Shown: positions 27,273 to 34,846 of the stretch, one piece after another
How the letters are laid out: each line of letters begins with the position of its first letter
How positions within the stretch are numbered: position 1 is the first letter of the stretch
Source of the DNA: Prevotella sp. BV3P1
GTDB taxonomy: Bacteria; Bacteroidota; Bacteroidia; Bacteroidales; Bacteroidaceae
NCBI RefSeq assembly: GCF_000479005.1
Contig: NZ_AWXC01000062.1
Span: forward strand, 62,001-126,000
Direction of reading: 5' to 3'
DNA: 64,000 nt
The notes under the pieces: generated by a model
The model's input: the letters and a program-made list of their open reading frames with translations, nothing else
What the model was told of the DNA's origin: nothing
Database searches by the model: none
Position numbers and translations under genes: made by a program

Positions 27273-28516
27273 GACAGTTTGTGTATCACCAATCCACTAC
27301 GAAGTTTAGGTTCAAACCATGTTGCTTTCGGAGGCATAATTTTTCCAGAGTCAGCAATGTCCATAATCTGCTGCATGGAAACAGGATAAAGAGCCAATGC
27401 CATCTTCATTTCTCCACTGTCTACTCGACGCTCAAGCTCTTCCAAGCCACGCAAGCCACCAACGAAATCAATACGTTTGTCTGAACGTAAATCCTTGATT
27501 CCGAGGAGTTCATCGAGTATTAATCGAGAAGAAATATCTACGTCCAACACACCAATTGGATCGTTGTCGTCGTAGGTTCCTGGTTTTGCTTTCAAGCTAT
27601 ACCATTTTCCGTCTAAATACAAAGAGAATTCATGCAACTGTTGTGGCTTGTAACTCTTCGTTCCTTCTTCGACGACGTCAAAGTTTTTCTCCAAAACTTT
27701 TAAGAACTCTTCTGATGTCATTCCGTTCAAATCCTTCACCACTCTATTATAGTCTAAAATGGTTAACTGAGATGCTGGAAAGCAAACAGCCATGAAATAG
27801 TTATATTCTTCATGACCTGTATGATTAGGATTGGCTTTCGATTTTTCGACACCAACCAATGCAGCAGCTGCAGAACGATGATGACCGTCAGCAATATACA
27901 AGGCTGGCATCTTCTTAAATTCTGCAGTAATCGTTTCAATATCCTTCGCATCGGAGATTACCCAGAACTGATGTCTGAAACCATCAATAGGAGCAATGAA
28001 ATCGTATTCAGGCTTTTCAGAGGCATAACGCTTTATCAAAGCTGTAAGCGTTTGATTGTCGGGATAAGCAAAGAAAACAGGTTCTATATTGGCATCGCAT
28101 ACCCGTACGTGCTTCATTCTGTCTTCTTCTTTATCTCTTCGAGTCAGTTCATGCTTCTTAATAACTCCATTGAGATAGTCTTGACAATAAGCACCTACTA
28201 CCAATCCATACTGTGTCTTACCATTCATGGTTTGGGCATAGATATAGTAGTTTTCGTGTTCGTCTTGCTTGAGCCAGCCTTTATCTTGGAACTTCTTAAA
28301 GTTCTTAGCTGCTTGCTCATAGACACGTGGGTCATATTCAGACGTTCCTGGCTCGAAATCGATTTCTGGTTTGATAATGTGATACAAACTCTTTTCATTA
28401 TCTCCAGCTTCTTCTCTTGCCTCATCCGAATCCAAGACATCGTAAGGACGTGACTCAACCTCTTCAAATAAATCTTTTGGAGGTCGAACGCCTTTGAATG
28501 GTTTAATTGTTGCCAT
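27269..28516 (-). CDS. DUF1015 family protein
   Basis: A 415-residue soluble protein of the DUF1015 family. Typical landmarks are the start IKPFKGVRPP, the motif RPYDVLDSDEAR, and YIADGHHRSAAA in the middle, a ParB/sulfiredoxin-like nuclease or kinase type motif. In Bacteroidetes this family usually lies beside serC and serA, as here (six bases after serA), which has led to the idea that it acts in serine metabolism; some distant relatives are serine kinases that carry a similar DGHHR motif, so a free-serine or related kinase role is plausible but unproved. Confidence 0.85.
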   Translation of the reverse strand: MATIKPFKGVRPPKDLFEEVESRPYDVLDSDEAREEAGDNEKSLYHIIKPEIDFEPGTSEYDPRVYEQAAKNFKKFQDKGWLKQDEHENYYIYAQTMNGKTQYGLVVGAYCQDYLNGVIKKHELTRRDKEEDRMKHVRVCDANIEPVFFAYPDNQTLTALIKRYASEKPEYDFIAPIDGFRHQFWVISDAKDIETITAEFKKMPALYIADGHHRSAAAALVGVEKSKANPNHTGHEEYNYFMAVCFPASQLTILDYNRVVKDLNGMTSEEFLKVLEKNFDVVEEGTKSYKPQQLHEFSLYLDGKWYSLKAKPGTYDDNDPIGVLDVDISSRLILDELLGIKDLRSDKRIDFVGGLRGLEELERRVDSGEMKMALALYPVSMQQIMDIADSGKIMPPKATWFEPKLRSGLVIHKLS

Positions 28517-28521
28517 AGTGT

Positions 28522-29439
28522 TTACTTGTTAACTTGAAATTTCGTGCAACCGTCTTTGAAATAAGCATTGATTTGCTGTGCGGCAGCGATTCCTGCATTT
28601 GCATTGGCTTCTGCTGTTTGTGCGCCCATCTTCTTAGGAGTAGTAAAGTAACGACTCTCGAACTTTGCGAATTCTGCATCAGCGTCTGGCTTGATGTCTG
28701 TCACAAATTTAAGATCTTCACGCTCACCCATTAAACGCAACAATTCTGGCTCGTTGATAACTTCCTTGCGAGCAGTATTTACCAAAATGCCACCCTTCTT
28801 CATCAAATTAACAAGATCGTAACCAACACTTTGCTTTGTGTGTTCGTTGGCAGGAAGGTGTACACTGACAATATCACACTGCTTGAAAAGCTCTTCTTTG
28901 GTAGCTACAAACTGAACGCCATCTTCTTTTTTAGGATTCTCTGCATGCGAACGGCTGAAGCCATATACCTCCATACCAAAACCATTAGCGATGCGAGCTA
29001 CATGACGACCAATGTTACCGAAAGCCAAGATACCTAATTTCTTACCTTTCAGCTCACAACCTGATTTTCCAGAGAAGCAGCTACGGCACATATAAATCAA
29101 CAAGCCAAATACCAATTCAGCAACTGCATTAGAGTTCTGACCAGGAGTATTTTCTACCACAATACCTTTTTCTTTGGCATAAGCGGTATCAATAGAATCG
29201 TAACCAGCACCTGCACGAACAACAACTTTAAGCTTTGGAGCAGCATCAAGGATTTCTTTCGTTATTTTATCAGAACGAACAATCATCGCCTCTGCATCTT
29301 TAACAGCATCTTTGAGTTCATCGGTAGAAGTGTATTTTTCTAACAGTTTGACGCAATGATTCTGACTCTCCAACTCTTTTTTAATAGCCTCGACTGCTTT
29401 TGCATTAAAAGGTTTTTCTGTAGCAATAAGTACTTTCAT
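28522..29439 (-). CDS. serA: D-3-phosphoglycerate dehydrogenase, short lysine-type
   Basis: Oxidises 3-phosphoglycerate to 3-phosphohydroxypyruvate with NAD+, the first step of serine synthesis. At 305 residues it has only the substrate- and nucleotide-binding domains and lacks the C-terminal ACT domain, so it should not be inhibited by serine through that site. The dinucleotide motif reads AFGNIG, with Ala for the first Gly. Catalytic Arg224 is in NTARKEVIN. Where most family members have a His in TPHxG, this protein has TPKKMG (Lys269, Lys270), the feature used to define the type IIIK phosphoglycerate dehydrogenases. It lies between serC and DUF1015 in one operon. Confidence 0.9.
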   Translation of the reverse strand: MKVLIATEKPFNAKAVEAIKKELESQNHCVKLLEKYTSTDELKDAVKDAEAMIVRSDKITKEILDAAPKLKVVVRAGAGYDSIDTAYAKEKGIVVENTPGQNSNAVAELVFGLLIYMCRSCFSGKSGCELKGKKLGILAFGNIGRHVARIANGFGMEVYGFSRSHAENPKKEDGVQFVATKEELFKQCDIVSVHLPANEHTKQSVGYDLVNLMKKGGILVNTARKEVINEPELLRLMGEREDLKFVTDIKPDADAEFAKFESRYFTTPKKMGAQTAEANANAGIAAAQQINAYFKDGCTKFQVNK

Positions 29440-29474
29440 TTGTTTAGAATATTGAATGGGTTAATTAAGTACGC

Positions 29475-29583
29475 AATCACATCAGGAGGTGATTACGCAT
29501 AAATTGATAAACAAACAGGCTAAAATAAGGTTGTATCAAGCAAACTGGATAATTACGCTCACCTAATCACCTTATTTTAGCCT
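29475..29583 (-). promoter_or_regulatory. Structured serC-serA intergenic leader with alternative pairings
   Basis: In the 181-base gap between serC and serA, a perfect 15-bp inverted repeat (arms 29517-29531 and 29569-29583, AGGCTAAAATAAGGT) and a small hairpin nearer serA (AATCAC/GTGATT, 29475-29494) are visible. The segment TAATCACC (29564-29571), which overlaps the large stem, is also complementary to GGTGATTA (29488-29495) in the small one, so the two structures could exclude each other. This looks like an attenuator or processing element, but no known riboswitch class is recognised. Confidence 0.45.
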
Positions 29584-29620
29584 ATTCGTAAATCATAACT
29601 AAAGTGTAGTTTGTGATTGA

Positions 29621-30688
29621 TTAATGTTTGTCTTCGAATTCCTTCATGCAAGCGATCAGTGCTTTCACACCTTCAACACTCATAGCGTTGTAGCAACTTG
29701 CACGGAAACCTCCAACAGAACGGTGTCCCTTGATACCAACCATACCACGTTCGGTAGCGAACTCGAAGAATGGTTTTTCAAGATCTTGGTATTCTTCGTT
29801 CATGACAAAGCAGATATTCATCAATGAGCGATCTTCTTTAGCAACAGTTCCCTTGAACAGTTTGTTTCTGTCAATCTCAGCATATAACAAGTCTGCTCTT
29901 TGGTGAGCCAACTTATCCATAGCCTCTACACCGCCGTTCTTCTTAATCCAACGCAATGTTTCAAGAGCTGAATAGATAGGAACAACAGGAGGAGTGTTAA
30001 ACATAGAACCCTTCTCGATGTGTGTGCGATAATCCAACATCGTAGGTATTTCACGTCCAGTCTTGCCCAGCATGTCTTCCTTAACGATAACGAATGTAAC
30101 ACCAGCCATAGCCAAGTTCTTCTGTGCGCCACCGTAGATGCATACATATTTAGAAACATCAATTGGGCGACTAAATATATCTGATGACATATCTGCAATG
30201 AGTGGCACCTTTACATCCAAGTCTTTACGTATCTCTGTACCGTAGATGGTGTTATTAGAAGTAATGTGGAAATAATCACAATCCTCAGGTACGCTCCATC
30301 CTTTAGGAATATAAGAATAGTTCCTGTCTGCAGAAGAAGCTACTTCTACTACTTCTCCGAAGAACTTTGCTTCTTTCAAAGCTTTCTTAGCCCATGTACC
30401 TGTGTTCAGATAGGCAGCTTTCTTCACAAAGAAATTGTTAGGAACCATGTGGAACTGCAGTGATGCACCACCACCTAAGAAGATAACTGCGTAGCCTTCT
30501 GGTATCTGCAACAACTCTTTAATCAAAGCTACAGCCTCGTCAACAACTGGCTGAAAGTCTTTTGAACGGTGACTAATCTCCATCAGAGAAAGTCCGCTAC
30601 CATTAAAGTCAAGAATTTGTTTCGCTGTGTTTTCAATTACTTCACGAGGAAGGATTGACGGACCTGCATTAAAATTGTACTTTTTCAT
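29621..30688 (-). CDS. serC: Phosphoserine aminotransferase
   Basis: A PLP-dependent class V aminotransferase that converts phosphohydroxypyruvate and glutamate to phosphoserine; it may also serve pyridoxine synthesis. The start [13 protein letters not shown] is diagnostic, as is [11 protein letters not shown]. The PLP lysine is Lys190 in [12 protein letters not shown], and [17 protein letters not shown] forms the C-terminal substrate region. The length of 355 residues is standard. It opens the operon serC-serA-DUF1015-yigZ. No serB is present here. Confidence 0.97.
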   Translation of the reverse strand: MKKYNFNAGPSILPREVIENTAKQILDFNGSGLSLMEISHRSKDFQPVVDEAVALIKELLQIPEGYAVIFLGGGASLQFHMVPNNFFVKKAAYLNTGTWAKKALKEAKFFGEVVEVASSADRNYSYIPKGWSVPEDCDYFHITSNNTIYGTEIRKDLDVKVPLIADMSSDIFSRPIDVSKYVCIYGGAQKNLAMAGVTFVIVKEDMLGKTGREIPTMLDYRTHIEKGSMFNTPPVVPIYSALETLRWIKKNGGVEAMDKLAHQRADLLYAEIDRNKLFKGTVAKEDRSLMNICFVMNEEYQDLEKPFFEFATERGMVGIKGHRSVGGFRASCYNAMSVEGVKALIACMKEFEDKH

Positions 30689-30802
30689 ATTAATTGATTA
30701 GTTAGTAGAAATAAATGTTTGTCATATCTGCCGGCTAATTTACGACATTAGTCTGAAAGAAAAAAAATATTAATGCATTTTTTTTACGCAAAGCCTCTTT
30801 TT

Positions 30803-32122
30803 TTATGAAACTGGCTCTACCAAAGTTTTTATTCCCTTGATTTTTTCACCTTTGGACAACTGGAGAACTTGTTGCAACTTATTTCGAACCACGGCTACAT
30901 ATACATAATAGTCTTTAACATCGATACGTCCGATTTCTGTTGATTTCAAACCACATTTCTTGCACAAGAAGCCAACGACATCCATCTTACTGATCTTATT
31001 TTTCTTTCCTTTCCCGATATACAATGTAGCCATTTTGGGTTCCATGGGAACTGGCGGAAGTTGTTCAGGAAAGTCAAAATTCGTGATGTCAGCAGAGATA
31101 AATTCTGGAATGCTCTCGGTTGGTCCGATGATGAGAAAGCTTTTTCCTTTTTTGTCCCATCGGGCTGTTCTTCCTATTCGGTGTATGTAGCCATCTTCAT
31201 GTTCAGGCAAATGATAATGAACGATATTACTGACATCGGGAATGTCAAGTCCACGAGAAGCCAAGTCGGTACTGACCAAGACGTTGACGGAACCATTAGA
31301 AAATTGATAGAGTGAATCTTCACGTCGTTTTTGGTCTAAACCGCCATGGAAGACCGCAGAGGAAAATTTATGAGCCTGCAAATATCCATGAATTCGTTCA
31401 GCACTATCTCGGTAATTGACAAAGACGATACTACTTTGATTGCCAAAAGTGAGCAAGAGCTTGGACAAGGTCTCTAATTTATCTTTCTCAGGACTGGATA
31501 CAGCAAAGATTTGAATCTGCTTTGTGGCATTAACTTCATCCAAATAATCCAAACGCTGTAGACGGTTTACATTGACAAATTCTGGGATGGAGTCGGCATC
31601 TGTAGCCGATAAGAGTATCCGTTGCTTGACTACAGGCAGTTGGGACAACGCCTCTTTCATTTCATCCTGGAACCCCATTTCAAGACATTTGTCGAACTCG
31701 TCTATCACGACATATTGTGTGTTATCTGTGACAATGTTTCCTTTGCTAAGATGATCGTTGAGTCGTCCAGGTGTGGCAAATATGATTTGAGGTTGAATCT
31801 GTTTCAACTGTTTGTGCTCATCCATAGCTGGCCGACCGCCATAACAAGCGTAAGAACGTACGGGCGTAGTCAAAGCTTTCAAGATACTTGATGACTGAAG
31901 AGCCAACTCTCTGTTTGGCACGATGACCACGGCTTGCAAAGCATCGCGTGACACCTCTATTTTTTGTATTAACGGCAGTAAATAAGCCAATGTTTTACCT
32001 GATCCCGTAGGAGACAAGATGACAACATCTGCCTGCCCACCCAATATGAACCGAGATGCCTCTTGCTGCATAGGGCTTAATTCATCAATACCCAGTTTGC
32101 TTAAATTAATATTGACACTCAT
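30803..32122 (-). CDS. DEAD-box RNA helicase, DbpA-like
   Basis: An ATP-dependent RNA helicase with a C-terminal DbpA/CsdA-type RNA-binding domain (about the last 75 residues, starting near KISKMDVVGFL). With the numbering from a GTG six bases upstream, motif I is SPTGSGKT (39-46), Ia VPNREL, Ib TPGRL, motif II DEFD (143-146) in place of DEAD, motif III SAT, and motif VI HRIGRTAR. I prefer the ATG at 32122; the GTG at 32128 would overlap the stop of the preceding TPR gene by four bases (GTGA) and is the alternative. A role in ribosome assembly is likely from the DbpA relationship (inference). Confidence 0.9.
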   Translation of the reverse strand: MSVNINLSKLGIDELSPMQQEASRFILGGQADVVILSPTGSGKTLAYLLPLIQKIEVSRDALQAVVIVPNRELALQSSSILKALTTPVRSYACYGGRPAMDEHKQLKQIQPQIIFATPGRLNDHLSKGNIVTDNTQYVVIDEFDKCLEMGFQDEMKEALSQLPVVKQRILLSATDADSIPEFVNVNRLQRLDYLDEVNATKQIQIFAVSSPEKDKLETLSKLLLTFGNQSSIVFVNYRDSAERIHGYLQAHKFSSAVFHGGLDQKRREDSLYQFSNGSVNVLVSTDLASRGLDIPDVSNIVHYHLPEHEDGYIHRIGRTARWDKKGKSFLIIGPTESIPEFISADITNFDFPEQLPPVPMEPKMATLYIGKGKKNKISKMDVVGFLCKKCGLKSTEIGRIDVKDYYVYVAVVRNKLQQVLQLSKGEKIKGIKTLVEPVS

Positions 32123-32124
32123 GG

Positions 32125-33333
32125 TCACCCCTTCTTTGCGTTTATAATTTTATCAATCTCATCAAACTCTTTACCCATATTCAGATTTAGGTAAATAGTA
32201 TAGAGCGGGAGACTCCAGCGCTCTTTCATGTCAGGAGCCAGTTGTCTGTAGCGTTCGAGATAGGGCAAAGCCTTACGATAATCATTTAAAATCATTTGTC
32301 TATGCTGCTTTGATACCTGCAACTCTTTGTCCAAAATAACAGCTTGATTAAAATAGGCCAGCCCAGCATTTAAATAAGGTTCCATCATGCTATCGTTCTC
32401 TGCAATCAATCCGTCACATATTTCTATACATTCGTCATACTGTCCCGTATTCAGCAACACCGTACTCTTCGCAAACCGATAAATCTGATTGGTGCTGTCG
32501 ACAGATAGAGCTTGATTGATGACGTGCAGTGCTTTGTCGAAGCGATGATTCTGCACATAATAGTCTACCAGCCGTGGAAAGAAGAACGGAAAGTCAGGAT
32601 GTGATGAAAATCCTTCTTCCAATGTCTTTAAGTACAAGGTAGTATCGTTCATTTCCTTATACGTTTGCGCCAAATATTGTAGCATGTAAACGTAGTGAGT
32701 TGTATCTTTCAATGCCAAAGGAGTGTGCTTCAAGGTTGCTTGGTGGTTCTTGAGCTTGTATGCATTGTAGGCCGCCCAATAGGAAGCCACGGGTATCAAC
32801 TTGTCACGTTTCATGTAGTCATACTTTTTGAACAAAGGATAATATGCGCAATTGATGTATGCGTCATACATATTATATGCTTCTTGATACTTATTTTTCA
32901 GCATGAAATAGGCACCACCATTGAAAAGGTTGGGTCTGATTTGGTTTAAGAACTGAGCATGTTCATCTCTATATTCTATTTTAATAACTCCTTTTTTGTT
33001 GGGTGTCGCATCAACAGAGTCAAACGCTTGCAAAACATCAAACATTTTCTTTCCCAATGAAAATAACTTGGCCGTATCGTACTTTTGCTTTAAATACAGC
33101 TTTTCATTTCCCTGTTCATACTGTTTTTTAACAGCCTCGAACAGTGTTATCCATATTTTCTTATTATTTCTGTTCGTGGAGTCTTTCAACAAATTACTCA
33201 TGGAATTTTCTGCTTTTTCCAGATTACTACCATGTTTAATCCATTGTCTAGCCTGAGATATATCTTTTCTCTGTGCTTGTACTGAACAAACAACTATGAT
33301 GAGTAAAAGGAAAATATGTATCAATCTTTTCAT
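32125..33333 (-). CDS. Secreted TPR-repeat protein
   Basis: A signal peptide (MKRLIHIFLLLIIVVCSVQA) is followed by about 380 residues with several tetratricopeptide-like helical pairs (for example around ALHVINQALSVDSTNQIYRF and YDECIEICDGLI). I take the ATG at 33333 rather than a TTG three codons upstream, because it gives the standard signal sequence. Function unknown; TPR proteins mediate protein contacts in the periplasm. It resembles the TPR gene at 33593-34819 in order and in the shared pattern RPNLFNGGAYF / RPQLINAGQDA, so the two are probably paralogues. The helicase gene follows directly. Confidence 0.75.
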   Translation of the reverse strand: MKRLIHIFLLLIIVVCSVQAQRKDISQARQWIKHGSNLEKAENSMSNLLKDSTNRNNKKIWITLFEAVKKQYEQGNEKLYLKQKYDTAKLFSLGKKMFDVLQAFDSVDATPNKKGVIKIEYRDEHAQFLNQIRPNLFNGGAYFMLKNKYQEAYNMYDAYINCAYYPLFKKYDYMKRDKLIPVASYWAAYNAYKLKNHQATLKHTPLALKDTTHYVYMLQYLAQTYKEMNDTTLYLKTLEEGFSSHPDFPFFFPRLVDYYVQNHRFDKALHVINQALSVDSTNQIYRFAKSTVLLNTGQYDECIEICDGLIAENDSMMEPYLNAGLAYFNQAVILDKELQVSKQHRQMILNDYRKALPYLERYRQLAPDMKERWSLPLYTIYLNLNMGKEFDEIDKIINAKKG

Positions 33334-33535
33334 GTTAATCAACTATTATAAATTAATTAGTGCTTTTAAGAATCTCTTTAGTGAGATGATGTATTCAACA
33401 AAGGTGATGAATAATTTCTGAATATTGAACTCTAACTTCTGCAAATATACAGAAAAAGTTAATATCCGCTACACTTTTTACAATAAACTTAACATTATTT
33501 GCAAAGGGATAAATAAAGTTTTGCAATCATATAAA

Positions 33536-33573
33536 AACGTGGAGGATATACCTCACGATACATCCTCCACGTT
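33536..33573 (-). terminator. Terminator after the gyrA-linked TPR gene
   Basis: A perfect 12-bp stem (AACGTGGAGGAT and its complement) with a 14-base loop lies 20 bases past the stop of the TPR gene on the - strand. Confidence 0.75.
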
Positions 33574-33592
33574 AAGATTCTTAGTAGTACTA

Positions 33593-34819
33593 TTATTTAT
33601 TCAAATTCTCCATTTCTTTCGTTCTACTGTCTTCAGCACCGTAGAGCGAGTAATAGCACTGATATAGTGGATAGCTCCAGTTTGCACGACTCTTATCAGG
33701 ATCAAGATCACGAGCTTTTTCCAGATAGCCAACTGATTCCGTATAAAGCTTCTTTTGCTCAGCAGCATTATTCAAAGCCTGCGCCTTTGAATTAATACAG
33801 AACCCAAGATAAGTATATACAAGTGCATCCTTGTCGTTCACTGCTACAGCTTTCTTATAGCCCTCAATAGCTTCATCCCACTGACCTGCATTCATTGCGA
33901 TTTGAGCTTTCGTCGCTAAAGCACTGAAATTATTGGGATCTTCTTGCAGCTTAGAAGCAACTAATTTGTTCAACTCTTCTTTGTTGTTCATGCCGTTATA
34001 TATGGCACTTAATGCACTGAACACTTGCTCGTTACCTTTTTCTTTTACATACAGCTCTTTCAAGCTTTCAATAGCTTTCAACGAGTCCGACTTTGAGGTG
34101 AGGCCTTGCGTGATGAGATACGACTTCAAGTTCAAAGCCTCCTTATGCACATCCTTTGCTGTATCCTGTAAGGCAACATCTGCATATTGGTTCGCCAAAT
34201 CAACCTTCTTATCCTGAAAGGCATAGACAGCTGCTACACGCGCCACCTCTCCGAGATATTGATCATAAGCAGGTTTGTTGGCAACATCCTTAAACAAATT
34301 GGCTTGAGACGAAGATACATACAGACCAAAATTTTTCAAAGCTCCTTGCTGATCATTCTTTGTTCCAGCATCCTGTCCAGCATTAATCAACTGTGGGCGT
34401 AAGTTGTATAAACGATTTTGATTGGCCTTATGGAACTTTGGTTTTACCTTTCCTTTCGCATTGGGCATCATATCGTATTTGTCTGCTTCAATACCAGCAT
34501 TTATTGCGTGGTAAAGTGCATCATAATACCCCACGGTATCATACTGTTGCTGTTCACCTTGCTTGAGCTGTTGACTAAGCATATTCTTATCAATGACAGC
34601 CTGCTCCTTGCTCACTTTTTGCATGGCAAGGTCTACTAACTTATTATAAGCTTTTGCTTTTTCTTCATTGTTTGCCAATTGTGACAAATTTGACTTGACC
34701 AAATTCTCTGCTTCAACAAATGTTTTAGCAGACATGATAGCCTTTAGCGCGTCACTGTCGCCGGCAAAAGACGTTGAGGCACCCAGTGCCATCAAAGCCA
34801 TCAACATTAATTTTTTCAT
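33593..34819 (-). CDS. Secreted TPR-repeat protein linked to gyrA
   Basis: A 408-residue protein with a signal peptide (MKKLMLMALMALGASTSFA) and a series of helical repeats; clear TPR-like units occur near NNFSALATKAQIAMNAGQWDEAIEGYKKAVAVNDKDALVY and the final YLEKARDLDPDKSRANW. Function unknown; it probably works in the periplasm. It lies 27 bases after gyrA on the same strand, so it is likely read from the gyrA transcript, and a terminator follows. It is related in layout to the adjacent TPR protein at 32125-33333, a likely tandem duplication. Confidence 0.78.
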   Translation of the reverse strand: MKKLMLMALMALGASTSFAGDSDALKAIMSAKTFVEAENLVKSNLSQLANNEEKAKAYNKLVDLAMQKVSKEQAVIDKNMLSQQLKQGEQQQYDTVGYYDALYHAINAGIEADKYDMMPNAKGKVKPKFHKANQNRLYNLRPQLINAGQDAGTKNDQQGALKNFGLYVSSSQANLFKDVANKPAYDQYLGEVARVAAVYAFQDKKVDLANQYADVALQDTAKDVHKEALNLKSYLITQGLTSKSDSLKAIESLKELYVKEKGNEQVFSALSAIYNGMNNKEELNKLVASKLQEDPNNFSALATKAQIAMNAGQWDEAIEGYKKAVAVNDKDALVYTYLGFCINSKAQALNNAAEQKKLYTESVGYLEKARDLDPDKSRANWSYPLYQCYYSLYGAEDSRTKEMENLNK

Positions 34820-34846
34820 AATTTCATTATTTTTAAAGGTTTATTT

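Noticed and set aside
29440..29620. Known riboswitch class in the serC-serA gap
   Set aside because: No glycine, SAM, TPP, cobalamin or other consensus was recognised; only the inverted repeats are supported.
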